A stretch of DNA of 64,000 nucleotides from Stagnihabitans tardus (GTDB lineage Bacteria > Pseudomonadota > Alphaproteobacteria > Rhodobacterales > Rhodobacteraceae): positions 1 to 64,000 of the forward strand of contig NZ_JAABNR010000005.1 in the NCBI RefSeq assembly GCF_009925085.1, written 5' to 3'. Positions 35,274 to 45,477 of this stretch are shown here, piece after piece. A model generated the notes under the pieces. That model had not been told where the DNA came from. It did not search any database and saw nothing but the letters and a program-made list of their open reading frames with translations. Every line of letters begins with the position of its first letter. Positions within the stretch are counted from its first letter, which is position 1. The position numbers and the translations under genes were made by a program.

Positions 35274-35453
35274 ATGAAGAAACGCGGTTTCCTTCCCATC
35301 GTCACCAACTGGTTCGACAGGCTCTTCATCGGCATCTACCTTTGGGTTGCCATAGAGTTGTTCTGGCTGCGCTTCCTGGAAGCTTACGCGCCCTTGACTT
35401 TCGCCCATCTGCTTTCCTTGGCTGTGGCCCTGTTGATCCTCACCCGCGGCTGA
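35274..35453 (+). CDS. Small two-helix membrane protein
   Basis: A 59-residue open frame with ATG at 35274, preceded by an aaggag site at 35261-35266. The start is [20 protein letters not shown], followed by a hydrophobic helix ([15 protein letters not shown]) and a second ([17 protein letters not shown]). It sits exactly between the last permease and the dehydrogenase genes with four bases on its left, so it is probably translated as part of the operon. Small membrane proteins in this position are known in some importers (GlpU/DUF2160 in the glycerol system), but I recognise no family here. Confidence 0.7.
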   Translation: MKKRGFLPIVTNWFDRLFIGIYLWVAIELFWLRFLEAYAPLTFAHLLSLAVALLILTRG

Positions 35454-35476
35454 TGCGGCCCACCATGGAGATAGCG

Positions 35477-36514
35477 ATGAAGTCGCTCGTTCTGGAAGAA
35501 AAACTGAAACTCTCGCTGCGGGATTTCCCGATTGAGGAAGCCCTGGGGCCGCGCGATGTGCGCATCGGCATCCATACGGTCGGCATCTGCGGGTCGGATG
35601 TGCATTACTACACCCATGGCGGCATCGGGCAGTTCATCGTGCGCGAACCGATGATCCTGGGGCATGAGGCCTCGGGGACGGTCACGGAAGTTGGGGCGCA
35701 GGTGACGAACCTCAAGGTCGGCGACCGCGTCTGCATGGAGCCGGGGATCCCCGACCCGAACAGCCGGGCGTCCAGACTTGGCATGTACAACATCGACCCC
35801 GCCGTGCGCTTCTGGGCCACGCCGCCGGTGCATGGCTGCCTGCGGCCTTCGGTCGTGCATCCGGCCGATTTCACCTTCAAGCTGCCCGACAATGTCAGCT
35901 TCGCCGAGGCCGCGATGGTCGAGCCCCTGGCCGTCGGCGTCCATGCCGCGACCAAGGCGCGCGTGAAGCCCGGCGACGTCGCTTTGGTCCAGGGCGCCGG
36001 GCCGATTGGCCTGGTGACCGCGCTGTCCGCCCTGGCGGCGGGCTGCGCCAGGGTCTTCCTGACCGATGTCGACGATACGAAGCTGGAAATCGGGGCGAGC
36101 CTCTCCAAAGCCATCACTACGATCAATGTGGGCAAGGGCGACGCGACGGCGGAAATCCTGCGTCAGACCGAGGGTTGGGGCGTCGAATGCGTCTTCGAAT
36201 GCTCGGGCCACCCCCGCGCCGCTGGCCAGGTCTTCGACGCGCTCTGCCCCGGCGGGGTCGTGGTCTTCGTGGGCATCCCGGTCGAGCCCTTCCACTATGA
36301 CCTCGGCAAAGCCATGGTCCGCGAAGCCCGCGTCGAGCAGATTTTCCGCTATGCCCATGTCTTCCCGCGCTGCGTCGGCCTGATCGCCAGCGGAGCCATC
36401 GACGTCAAACCCCTCATCACCCGCAAATTCGCCTTCGAGGACTCGGTCCATGCCTTCGAGGTCGCGGCCACCGCGCCCAAGGGCCAGGTGAAAATGCAAA
36501 TCGAATTGCCATAA
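35477..36514 (+). CDS. Zinc-dependent polyol dehydrogenase (xylitol/sorbitol dehydrogenase-like)
   Basis: A 345-residue medium-chain dehydrogenase of the sorbitol/xylitol dehydrogenase group. The catalytic zinc site is [15 protein letters not shown] and GHEASGTV, followed by [16 protein letters not shown] (the SDH hallmark) and the cofactor motif GAGPIG, with Asp ending the second Rossmann strand (LTDVDD), which favours NAD. Start ATG at 35477, six bases after ggag; an ATG at 35465 is also in frame. It should oxidise the imported polyol to a ketose such as D-xylulose. Confidence 0.9.
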   Translation: MKSLVLEEKLKLSLRDFPIEEALGPRDVRIGIHTVGICGSDVHYYTHGGIGQFIVREPMILGHEASGTVTEVGAQVTNLKVGDRVCMEPGIPDPNSRASRLGMYNIDPAVRFWATPPVHGCLRPSVVHPADFTFKLPDNVSFAEAAMVEPLAVGVHAATKARVKPGDVALVQGAGPIGLVTALSALAAGCARVFLTDVDDTKLEIGASLSKAITTINVGKGDATAEILRQTEGWGVECVFECSGHPRAAGQVFDALCPGGVVVFVGIPVEPFHYDLGKAMVREARVEQIFRYAHVFPRCVGLIASGAIDVKPLITRKFAFEDSVHAFEVAATAPKGQVKMQIELP

Positions 36515-36523
36515 GGAGCCATA

Positions 36524-37579
<1,056 letters not shown>

Positions 37580-37590
37580 CGTCCTCCCAA

Positions 37591-37649
37591 CGGAGGGGCG
37601 GTCACCCCTCCGGGACAGCGGGCCGCGCCTTGGCAGAAAGGCGCGGCCC
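37591..37649 (+). terminator. Tandem hairpins after the ATPase gene
   Basis: Two stem-loops: cggagggg-loop-cccctccg (37591-37612) and a 12-bp stem gggccgcgcctt / aaggcgcggccc with loop ggcaga (37620-37649), followed only by gtctc. They probably reduce, rather than abolish, transcription into the SDR and HAD genes starting at 37671. Confidence 0.65.
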
Positions 37650-37670
37650 GTCTCAAACAAGGAGAAGAAC

Positions 37671-38393
37671 ATGGATTTCACCGGCAAAAGGGTGCTCTTG
37701 ACGGGCGCAGGCAAGGGGATCGGCAGGGTCCTGGCCGAGATGCTTTTGGCGCGGGGGGCGCAGGTCGTGGCGCTGACCCGCTCAGCGGGCGATGTGGAGG
37801 AGCTGCGGGCCTTGGGCGCCGAGGCGCAGCAGGTGGACCTTGCGGATGCCGAGGCCACAAGGGCGGCGGCGCGGGCCGCGATGCCTTGCGACTACCTGAT
37901 TTCGAACGCCGGGACGACGGAGTTGCAGAGCTTTCTGGACACCACGGTTCAGGCCTTCGACCACCTGATCGCGGTGAACACGCGGGCTCCGATGATCGTG
38001 GCGCAGGAATATGCGCGGGATGTGATCGCGCGGGGCGCCAAGGGGGCGATCGTGAACGTCTCTTCGGTGGCGAGTTTCGTGGGCATCCCGGATCACGCGG
38101 CCTATTGCACCAGCAAGGCCGGGGTGGATGGGCTGATGCGGGTCATGGCGAAGGAGCTGGGGCCCAAGGGCATCCGCGTCAACAACGTCAACCCGACGGT
38201 CACCCTGACGCCCATGGCGGTCAAGGCCTGGTCCGATCCCGCGAAATCGGCGGGGATGCTGAACCGCATTCCGCTTGGTCGTTTTGCAGAAAGCGCGGAA
38301 GTGGGCGAGGTCGTGCTTTTCCTTCTGTCCGATGCGGCCTCGATGATGAACGGTGTTTCGCTTCCCGTGGATGGCGGCTACATGATCGCCTGA
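37671..38393 (+). CDS. L-xylulose reductase/DCXR-like SDR
   Basis: A 240-residue SDR: TGAGKGIG cofactor motif (11-18) and catalytic Tyr145-x3-Lys149 (YCTSK). Several stretches recall dicarbonyl/L-xylulose reductase from animals: ARGAKGAIVNVSS, GIRVNNVNPTVTLTPM, MLNRIPLGRFAE and the LPVDGGY end. It probably interconverts L-xylulose and xylitol (or a related pentulose-pentitol pair), consistent with the zinc dehydrogenase and importer in the same operon. An aaggag site lies eight bases before the ATG. Confidence 0.88.
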   Translation: MDFTGKRVLLTGAGKGIGRVLAEMLLARGAQVVALTRSAGDVEELRALGAEAQQVDLADAEATRAAARAAMPCDYLISNAGTTELQSFLDTTVQAFDHLIAVNTRAPMIVAQEYARDVIARGAKGAIVNVSSVASFVGIPDHAAYCTSKAGVDGLMRVMAKELGPKGIRVNNVNPTVTLTPMAVKAWSDPAKSAGMLNRIPLGRFAESAEVGEVVLFLLSDAASMMNGVSLPVDGGYMIA

Positions 38394-38407
38394 ATCAGGA
38401 GGCGCGC

Positions 38408-39055
38408 ATGGAATTTACCGGTAAGCTGGGGCCGTTTCAGGCCTTTCTCTTTGATATGGACGGCACGATCCTGACCTCGATTGCCGCGGTGGACCGCGCC
38501 TGGCGGGCCTGGGCGCGGCGGATCGGGACGGATGAAGAGGCGGTCATGGCCTATATGCATGGCCGCCGGGCGCGGGATACGATCAGCCATTTCATGGTGG
38601 GCGCGCCGGATGCCGCCATCGACGCCGAGGCCGATTGGCTCGAGGCCTTCGAGCTTTCGGATATCGGCGGGATCGAGCCCATCCCGGGGATCCAGGCGGT
38701 CTTGGAGGCGGCCAAGGGGCGCTGGGCGCTGGTGACCTCGGCCACGCCGGGGATCGCCCGGGCGCGGGTCAAGGCGGCGGGGCTGAGCCTGCCAGAGGTC
38801 GTCGTGACCTCGGCCGATGTGACGCGGGGCAAGCCCGATCCGATGGGCTACCTGATGGCCGCCAAGGCGATGGGCGTCGATCCGGCGGCTTGCCTGGTCT
38901 TCGAGGATGCCCATGCCGGGATCGCGGCGGGGCAGGCTGCGGGCGCCACGGTCATGCAGATCCTCGGCACCGAGGCGCCGCAGGCCGAACATGGCATCCG
39001 CGATTATTCCGGGGTTTCCGTGACCTTCGACGGCGGGCTTTGGTTCCAACGCTAG
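38408..39055 (+). CDS. HAD-family sugar phosphatase
   Basis: A 215-residue HAD hydrolase: nucleophile motif FLFDMDGTIL, motif II VTSAT, then RGKPDPMGYLMAA and the acidic motif VFEDAHAGIAAG. The cap domain is of the beta-phosphoglucomutase/YfbT type. It would dephosphorylate a sugar or polyol phosphate. Its N-terminus MEFTGKLGPFQ echoes the preceding SDR's MDFTGKR. Last gene of the operon; a GC palindrome begins one base after its TAG stop. Confidence 0.9.
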   Translation: MEFTGKLGPFQAFLFDMDGTILTSIAAVDRAWRAWARRIGTDEEAVMAYMHGRRARDTISHFMVGAPDAAIDAEADWLEAFELSDIGGIEPIPGIQAVLEAAKGRWALVTSATPGIARARVKAAGLSLPEVVVTSADVTRGKPDPMGYLMAAKAMGVDPAACLVFEDAHAGIAAGQAAGATVMQILGTEAPQAEHGIRDYSGVSVTFDGGLWFQR

Positions 39056-39165
39056 CCCCGGGGTTTACCCCGGGCTACGCAGCGGAAGCAGAGCGCCCTC
39101 CCCCCGCGCCACGGTGCAGATGATGCACTCGGACAGGGGGTGCGTAGCCCGGGGTAAACCCCGGG
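39056..39165. repeat. Inverted pair of GC palindromes between converging genes
   Basis: Arms 39057-39081 and 39141-39165 are exact reverse complements over 25 bases (core cccggggtttaccccggg then ctacgca), with 59 bases between them. It lies between the converging HAD gene (stop 39055) and betC (stop 39171). It is a variant of the 8052-8108 and 63732-63751 repeats, with a TTTA instead of TATA centre. Confidence 0.88.
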
Positions 39166-39170
39166 TCTGC

Positions 39171-40679
39171 CTATTCCCCGCGTGGGAAGCGCTTGTTTTC
39201 CTCAAGCACGTTCAGGTCCATGTGGTTGCGCATATAGCGTTCCGAGGCGAGTTTCAGCGGCTGGTAGTCCCAGGGGTAGTAATTGCCGTTGCGCAGGGCC
39301 TCATAGACGACCCAGCGGCGGGCCTGGCTTTGGCGGACCTCGGCGTCATAGGCATCGAGGTCCCAGCGTTCCTCGGCCATGACCTGGAAATGCGCGAGAA
39401 CCTCGGCGGCGCGGGGATCGGTGGCCAGGTTGACCTCTTCCTCCGGGTCGGCGTTCAGGTCGAAGAGCATATCCGGATCGGCTTTGCAGCGGATGTATTT
39501 CCAGGCGCCCTGGCGCAGGCAGACCATGGGCGTGATCGTGCCCTCGGCTGCATATTCCATGGCCACCGGGGTCAGGCGCGGGGTGCCCTGCGCCAGGGGG
39601 ACCAGGCTCTCGCCATCGGTCCAGGGCATGACCTCGTCCATCGAGATCCCCGCCAAATCGCAGAGCGTCGGCGTCAGGTCGATGGTGGAGACGGGGGTTT
39701 CCACGAGGCCCGGGGTCAGGCCCTCGGCCGAGATCATCAGGGGCACGCGGGCGGCGCCGTCGAAGAAGTTCATCTTGAACCAGAGCCCCTTGCGGCCCAG
39801 CATCTCGCCATGGTCGGAAACGAAGACGACGATGGCCTCCTGGCGGGAGGCGCGCATCGCCTCGAAGATCTCGCCGATCTTGCTGTCGACGTAAGAGATA
39901 TTGGCGAAATAGCCTTGGCGGGCGCGGCGGATGTGTTCGGCGGTGACCTCCAGGCCGCGCCAATCGCAGGCATCCATCAGGCGCTGGGAATGGGGGTCCA
40001 TGTCCTCGTAAGCCAGCGACGAAGGCGGCTCGAGCTCCGGGATGCCCTCGTAAAGGTCCCAGAACTTGCGGCGGGCCACGAAGGGGTCGTGGGGATGCGT
40101 AAACGAGGCCGTCAGGCACCAGGGGCGGGGGTCGAGGCCTCGGGACAGGTCATAGATCTTCTGCACCGCCTGGTGGCAGACGTCGTCGTCATATTCCAGC
40201 TGGTTGGTGATCTCGGCCACGCCCGCGCCCGTCACTGAGCCGAGGTTGTGATACCACCAATCGATCCGCTCACCGGGTTTGCGGTAGTCGGGGGTCCAAC
40301 CGAAATCGGCGGGGTAGATATCGGTGGTCAGACGCTCCTCGAAGCCATGCATCTGGTCGGGGCCCACGAAATGCATCTTGCCCGACAGCGCCGTCTGATA
40401 GCCCGCGCGGCGCAGGTGGTGGGCATAGGTCGGGATGTCCGAGGCGAACTCGGCCGCATTGTCATAGACCCGCGTGCGGCGGGGCAATGCGCCCGACATG
40501 AAGGCGGCACGGGCGGGGGCGCAAAGCGGCGAGGGCGTATAGGCGTTCTGGAACCGCACCGAATTCTCGGCCAGGGCCCGCAGGTTCGGCACATGCAGGA
40601 AGTCCGCCGGACCATCGGGGAACAGGGTCCCGGTCAGCTGGTCCACCATGACGATCAGGATATTCGGGCGCTTGGTCAT
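39171..40679 (-). CDS. betC: Choline sulfatase
   Basis: A 502-residue cytoplasmic sulfatase. The formylglycine-type motif is CAPAR (53-57), with metal Asp in VMVDQ near 13 and the later FVSDHGEMLGRKGLWFK. The C-terminal RYMRNHMDLNVLEE block is the extension typical of choline sulfatases. The enzyme hydrolyses choline-O-sulfate to choline and sulfate. The rest of the usual bet operon (betI, betA, betB) is not nearby. It is divergent from the CocE-type hydrolase. Start at 40679 with agggag upstream. Confidence 0.9.
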   Translation of the reverse strand: MTKRPNILIVMVDQLTGTLFPDGPADFLHVPNLRALAENSVRFQNAYTPSPLCAPARAAFMSGALPRRTRVYDNAAEFASDIPTYAHHLRRAGYQTALSGKMHFVGPDQMHGFEERLTTDIYPADFGWTPDYRKPGERIDWWYHNLGSVTGAGVAEITNQLEYDDDVCHQAVQKIYDLSRGLDPRPWCLTASFTHPHDPFVARRKFWDLYEGIPELEPPSSLAYEDMDPHSQRLMDACDWRGLEVTAEHIRRARQGYFANISYVDSKIGEIFEAMRASRQEAIVVFVSDHGEMLGRKGLWFKMNFFDGAARVPLMISAEGLTPGLVETPVSTIDLTPTLCDLAGISMDEVMPWTDGESLVPLAQGTPRLTPVAMEYAAEGTITPMVCLRQGAWKYIRCKADPDMLFDLNADPEEEVNLATDPRAAEVLAHFQVMAEERWDLDAYDAEVRQSQARRWVVYEALRNGNYYPWDYQPLKLASERYMRNHMDLNVLEENKRFPRGE

Positions 40680-40834
40680 ATTCTTCTCCCTGCGGGGTTG
40701 GAAATGGCTAAACTTCGCCGGGCGCGGCTGGCAAGGGGCGATTTTGGCCCGTGTCGCTTCTGCCCCGAAAAGCGGCGCAACTGGGCGGGGCGCAGGGGTT
40801 TTCCCGGTGCCTGATGGCGCAAACGGAGACAAGC

Positions 40835-42838
40835 ATGACAGTGCGCAGCGCATTCCCCTTCGAGGTCGTCGAAACCGAAGACATGGGGATCGTGATGAGC
40901 GACGGGGTCAGGCTCTCGGCCCGGGTCTGGATGCCCAGGGATGCCGGGATGAACCCGGTTCCGGCGGTGCTGGAATACATCCCCTATCGCAAGCGCGACG
41001 GCACTTTGCCGCGCGATGAGATGATGCATCCCTATTTCGCGGGCCATGGCTATGCGGCGGTGCGGGTCGACATGCGGGGGAATGGCGACTCGGAAGGGTT
41101 GATGACCGACGAGTACACGATCCAGGAGCTGGCCGATGCCTGCGAGGTGATCGAGTGGCTGGCGGCTCAGCCCTGGTGCAGTGGCGCGGTGGGGATGATG
41201 GGGAAGTCCTGGGGCGGGTTCAACTGCCTTCAGACGGCGTTTTTGCAGCCCCCGGCCTTGAAGGCGGTGGTCTCGGTCTGCTCGACCTCGGATCGGTTTG
41301 CGGATGACATCCACTACAAGGGCGGCTGTCTTCTGGGCGAGAATTTCGGCTGGGGCGCGGTGATGCTGTCCTATTCGTCTCGCCCGCCGGACCCGCTGTT
41401 GCGCCCGGATTGGCGCGAAATGTGGTTGGCGCGGCTGGAGGCGGAGCCCTGGCTTGCGCCGCGCTGGGCGGAGTTTCAGGAGAAGTCGGACTACTGGAAA
41501 CATGGCTCCATCGGCGAGGATTGGGCGCAGAATATCGTGCCGATCCAGGTCTGGGGCGGCTGGGCGGACAATTACATGAACACGGTCGCGAAGATCGTGG
41601 GCAATGTGCCGGGGGCCAAGGGGATCGTTGGACCTTGGGTGCATCAATATCCGCATACGGCGGTGCCGGGGCCGAAGGTCGGGTTCCTGGATGAGGCCCT
41701 GCGCTGGTGGGATCGCTGGTTGAAGGGCGTCGACAATGGGGCCGATGCGGACCCGGCTTACCGCGTCTGGATGATGGAGTCCGAGGCGCCGGATGCCAGT
41801 GCGAAGGCGCGGGCTGGGCGCTGGGTGGCGGGGGGGCTTGATGAGGGCGTTTCGCGGCAGGTCTTGCGGCTGACCCCGGGGGGCTTCGCGCCCCCCGGAC
41901 CCCCCGCGGGATATTTGGGAAAAGATGAAAGCCTGGGGGTGATCGCTTCGCCGCAGCACCTGGGGATGGATGCCGGGGAGTTCTTCCCCATGGGGCTGAA
42001 TGCCGAGATGCCGGGGGACCAGGCGGCGGATGACGCCTTCTCTTTGTGCTTTGACGGTTCGGTGCTGGGGGAGCCCCTGGCCCTGATGGGGGCGGCGCGG
42101 CTGTCGTTGCGGCTGTCCTCGGACAAGCCCCTGGGCTTTGTCGTGGCGCGGCTTTGTGACGTGGCGCCGGATGGGAGTTCCGTGCGGATCGCGCATGGGA
42201 TGCTGAACCTCTGTCATCGCGACTCCATGGAGGAGCCGTCTCGGCTGGTCCCGGGGCAGGCCTATGACCTGGCCTTTGACCTGGACCAGATGGCCTACCG
42301 GGTGGCCAAGGGGCACCATCTGCGGCTCGCCCTGTCGAATGCCTATTGGCCCTTTGTCTGGCCCTCGCCCGAGGCGGGGCGGCTGACGGTTGAGGCCGGG
42401 TCCTTGGACCTGCCCGTACATCAGGGCGGCGGGGCTTGGGAGCCTCCGCCCGCGCAACATGCCAAGCCTTGGGCGCATGAGGTTCTGCGGCCCGCAAAGA
42501 CCACCCGCAAGGTCGAGCGCGACCTGATCACCGGCTCCCGCGCCATGGTCGTCGTGGATGACCTGGGCGATGTGAAGAACCTGGCCCATGGGCTTTGCAC
42601 CGGCGAGACCATGACCGAGCGCTGGGAGATCGGTGAGGGTCCCCTTTCCGCCGTGGCGACCCATACCTGGGAGCAGCGGCTTTCCCGTGGCGATTGGCAG
42701 GTCAGGACCGAGGCCTGGGCCGAGATGACCGCGACCGCGACCCATCTGCGGATGCGGGCGCGGCTCGTGGCCCATGAGGGCGCGGTCGAGGTCTTCCGCC
42801 GCGACTGGGATGATACGGTCGAGCGCCGCTTCGTCTGA
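40835..42838 (+). CDS. CocE/NonD family (X-Pro dipeptidyl-peptidase-like) hydrolase
   Basis: A 667-residue serine hydrolase of the CocE/NonD family. The N-terminal alpha/beta domain has YRKRDGTLPRDE, VRVDMRGNGDSEG and the nucleophile elbow GKSWGG (Ser about 125). The C-terminal part is the jelly-roll X-Pro-peptidase domain. Residues about 346-366 (TPGGFAPPGPPAGYLGKDE) are encoded by a 'GATATTT' dispersed repeat lying in frame. The family cleaves esters, amides or glutaryl-acyl groups. It lies upstream of a Dpp-type importer. ATG at 40835 with a ggag site is preferred. Confidence 0.88.
   Translation: MTVRSAFPFEVVETEDMGIVMSDGVRLSARVWMPRDAGMNPVPAVLEYIPYRKRDGTLPRDEMMHPYFAGHGYAAVRVDMRGNGDSEGLMTDEYTIQELADACEVIEWLAAQPWCSGAVGMMGKSWGGFNCLQTAFLQPPALKAVVSVCSTSDRFADDIHYKGGCLLGENFGWGAVMLSYSSRPPDPLLRPDWREMWLARLEAEPWLAPRWAEFQEKSDYWKHGSIGEDWAQNIVPIQVWGGWADNYMNTVAKIVGNVPGAKGIVGPWVHQYPHTAVPGPKVGFLDEALRWWDRWLKGVDNGADADPAYRVWMMESEAPDASAKARAGRWVAGGLDEGVSRQVLRLTPGGFAPPGPPAGYLGKDESLGVIASPQHLGMDAGEFFPMGLNAEMPGDQAADDAFSLCFDGSVLGEPLALMGAARLSLRLSSDKPLGFVVARLCDVAPDGSSVRIAHGMLNLCHRDSMEEPSRLVPGQAYDLAFDLDQMAYRVAKGHHLRLALSNAYWPFVWPSPEAGRLTVEAGSLDLPVHQGGGAWEPPPAQHAKPWAHEVLRPAKTTRKVERDLITGSRAMVVVDDLGDVKNLAHGLCTGETMTERWEIGEGPLSAVATHTWEQRLSRGDWQVRTEAWAEMTATATHLRMRARLVAHEGAVEVFRRDWDDTVERRFV
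41872..41931 (+). repeat. Dispersed 'GATATTTGGGAAAAGATGA' element inside a coding region
   Basis: A C/G-rich hairpin stretch (ggggggcttcgcgcccccc) followed by ggacccccc and then gatatttgggaaaagatga. The last block is identical to the intergenic copy ending at 48002, and a related copy is at 59695-59742. Here it lies in frame inside the CocE-type hydrolase gene and adds about 20 residues rich in Gly and Pro. Confidence 0.85.
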
Positions 42839-42923
42839 AAAATACGCTTTGTTTTGGCGCGGTTTCGCGCTTTGATGGCTTCAAAGGACAACCCGCAACA
42901 GACGGGACAACAGGGAGAAGAGA

Positions 42924-44516
42924 ATGTCGGAACAAATGAAAGACCTCGTGCGGCTGGCAGCCAGCGGCAAGATCAACCGCCGCGCCTTCGTGGGCCGGAT
43001 GGGGGCGCTTGGCCTTTCGGCCACCACGGCCAGCACGATGTTCGGCATCGTGGCCCATGCGGAAGGCGCGCCGGTGATGGGCGGCACCTTGCGTGCGGGC
43101 GTCCAGGGCGGGCAATCGACCGATTCGCTCGATCCGGCGCTGGCGGCCTCGGATGTGCCCTTCATGATCAACATGACCTGGGGCGAGACCCTGGTCGAGC
43201 TGGAGCCGGGTGGGGTTCTCTCCATGCGCGTGGCCGAAGAAGTGACCTCGAACGCCGATGCGACCGAGTGGAAGTTCAAGATCCGCCAGGGCGTCACCTT
43301 CCACAATGGCGCGCCGGTGACGGCCGAGGACGTGGTGGCGACCTTGAAGCGTCACACCGATGACAAGGCGCAGTCGGGCGCCCAAGGCCTGGTCAAGGGC
43401 ATCGCCGAGATGACCGCCGAGGGCGATACGGTGACCCTGAAGCTCGCGGCGGCCAATGCCGACCTGCCCTTCCTGATGGCCGATTACCACCTGATCATCC
43501 AGCCCGGCGGCGGTGTGGACAATCCGGCAGCGGGCATCGGCTGCGGCGCCTATATGGTCAAGGAGTTCGAGCCTGGCGTGCGCTGCGTCATGGAGAAGAA
43601 CCCGAACTACTGGGACAAGACCCGTGGCTTCGCCGATGTCGTCGAGGTCCTCTCGATCAACGACAACACCGCGCGGACGGCAGCGATCACTGCCGGTCAG
43701 ATCCACATGATGACCCGCGTCGACCCCAAGATCGCCGAGATGCTGGCAAGCGCCGAAGGCGTCGTGATCGAGCGCGCGGCGGGCCCGGGCCACTATGTCT
43801 TCATCATGCATTGCGACAAGGCGCCCTTCGACAACAACGACCTGCGCATGGCCTTGAAGCTTTCGGTCAAGCGGGCCGAGATGGTCGAGAAGATCCTGGG
43901 CGGCATGGGCTCGATGGGCAATGACTTCCCGATCAACGCCGCCTATCCGCTGTTCGACGAGACGATCCCCCAGCGCGAATTCGACGCGGCCAAGGCGGCG
44001 GAGCACTACAAGGCCTCCGGTCACGACGGCTCGCCCATCGTGCTGCAGGTGGCGCCTGCCGCCTTCCCGGGCGCGGTGGATGCGGCGAACCTCTTCGTGG
44101 CCTCGGCCAACGAGGCGGGGATTCCGCTGACCATCAAGCTGGAGCCCGATGACGGCTATTGGTCGAACGTCTGGAACGTCGCGCCCTTCTGCGCCTCCTA
44201 TTGGGGCGGGCGTCCGGTGCAGGACCAGATGTATTCGACGGCCTATCTGTCCACCGCCGACTGGAACGACACCAAGTTCGTCGATGCCAATTTCGACGCG
44301 CTTCTGGTGGCGGCACGGGGCGAGCTCGATCCGGTCAAGCGCAAGGCGCAGTATTCGGAAATGGCCAATATCCTGCGTGACACCGGCGGGTTGATCTGCC
44401 CGATGTTCAACGACTGGGTGGAAGGCCGTCGCGCCGAGGTCGGTGGCTGGCAGGCCAACCCGGCCGGCACGCTGATGGACGGCAAGGCCTTGGTGAAGTG
44501 CTGGCTGAACGCCTAA
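42924..44516 (+). CDS. Dipeptide/opine-type ABC importer binding protein, Tat-exported (family 5)
   Basis: A 530-residue family 5 extracellular solute-binding protein. A twin-arginine leader is present (NRRAFVGRMGALGLSA, cleavage near AHA). Family features include GGTLRAGVQGG at the mature start, EWKFKIRQGVTFHNGAPVTAEDVV and the NPNYWD segment. It precedes two permeases and a fused ATPase, so it is the receptor of a Dpp/Opp-type importer. The ligand is unknown; neighbouring hydrolases argue against simple peptides. An aggga site precedes the ATG. Confidence 0.92.
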   Translation: MSEQMKDLVRLAASGKINRRAFVGRMGALGLSATTASTMFGIVAHAEGAPVMGGTLRAGVQGGQSTDSLDPALAASDVPFMINMTWGETLVELEPGGVLSMRVAEEVTSNADATEWKFKIRQGVTFHNGAPVTAEDVVATLKRHTDDKAQSGAQGLVKGIAEMTAEGDTVTLKLAAANADLPFLMADYHLIIQPGGGVDNPAAGIGCGAYMVKEFEPGVRCVMEKNPNYWDKTRGFADVVEVLSINDNTARTAAITAGQIHMMTRVDPKIAEMLASAEGVVIERAAGPGHYVFIMHCDKAPFDNNDLRMALKLSVKRAEMVEKILGGMGSMGNDFPINAAYPLFDETIPQREFDAAKAAEHYKASGHDGSPIVLQVAPAAFPGAVDAANLFVASANEAGIPLTIKLEPDDGYWSNVWNVAPFCASYWGGRPVQDQMYSTAYLSTADWNDTKFVDANFDALLVAARGELDPVKRKAQYSEMANILRDTGGLICPMFNDWVEGRRAEVGGWQANPAGTLMDGKALVKCWLNA

Positions 44517-44520
44517 GGTC

Positions 44521-45477
44521 ATGCACCCGCTCATAACCCTCGTGGTCCAGCGCATTGCGCTGGGCCTCATCCTGCTTCTGGCGGTCTCGGTGCTGATCTT
44601 TCTCGGCGTCGAGGCCCTGCCGGGGGATACCGCCCAGGCCATCCTGGGCCAGGGCGCGACGCCCGAGACGCTCGCCAACATGCGTGAGAGCCTGGGGCTG
44701 AACGAGCCCGCGATCAGCCGCTATTTCACCTGGCTTGGCCATGCGCTGACCGGGGATTTCGGCGTGGCGCTGACCAACAAGATCGACATCGCCCAGGCGA
44801 TTGGCCAGCGCTTGGGCAATACGCTGTTTCTGGCCGCCTGCGCCGGGGTCATCGCGGTGCCCTTTGCCATCGGGCTGGGGCTTCTGGCCGCGCGCCACAA
44901 TGGGCGCTGGCCGGACAAGCTGATCTCCGGTGTGACGCTGGCCGCGATCTCCTTGCCCGAGTTCGTCGCGGCCTATTTCGTGATCTACCTGCTGACCCAG
45001 GTCTTTCCGGTGCTGCAACCGGTCTCGATGGTCTTTCCGGGCATGGGCTTCCTGGAGCGCCTGCACGCCGTGGCCCTGCCGGTCATCGTGCTGGTCATGG
45101 TGGTGCTCGCCCATATGATGCGGATGACGCGGGCGGCGATCCTGAACGTCATGCAGTCGCCTTACATCGAGACCGCCGAGCTAAAGGGCCTGTCGCCCAT
45201 GCAGGTCATCTGGCGCCATGCTTTGCCCAATGCGGTCGCTCCCATCGTCTCGGTCGTCGTCATCAACCTGGCTTACCTGGTCGTGGGCGTCGTCGTGGTC
45301 GAGGTGGTGTTTTCCTATAACGCCCTTGGCCAATACCTGGTCGATCACGTGACCAAGCGCGACCTGCCGGTGGTGCAGGCCGTGGGTCTGATCTTTGCCG
45401 CCGTCTATATCGGGCTGAACATCTTTGCCGATGTCGTGGGCATCGTGGCCAACCCGCGCTTGAGGCATCCGAAATGA
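44521..45477 (+). CDS. Dpp-type ABC importer permease (DppB-like)
   Basis: A 318-residue permease. The N-terminus IALGLILLLAVSVLIFLGVEALPGD with LGQGATPETLANMRESLGL is the DppB hallmark, and the ATPase-contact loop is ETAELKGLSPMQVIWRHALP. About six membrane segments. It starts four bases after the binding-protein stop and overlaps the DppC-type gene by four bases (ATGA). Confidence 0.93.
   Translation: MHPLITLVVQRIALGLILLLAVSVLIFLGVEALPGDTAQAILGQGATPETLANMRESLGLNEPAISRYFTWLGHALTGDFGVALTNKIDIAQAIGQRLGNTLFLAACAGVIAVPFAIGLGLLAARHNGRWPDKLISGVTLAAISLPEFVAAYFVIYLLTQVFPVLQPVSMVFPGMGFLERLHAVALPVIVLVMVVLAHMMRMTRAAILNVMQSPYIETAELKGLSPMQVIWRHALPNAVAPIVSVVVINLAYLVVGVVVVEVVFSYNALGQYLVDHVTKRDLPVVQAVGLIFAAVYIGLNIFADVVGIVANPRLRHPK

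Noticed and set aside
40676-42775. A 699-codon open frame antisense to the CocE-type hydrolase
   Set aside because: No domain, low-complexity His/Arg/Pro composition, and no ribosome site; the plus-strand gene has catalytic motifs.
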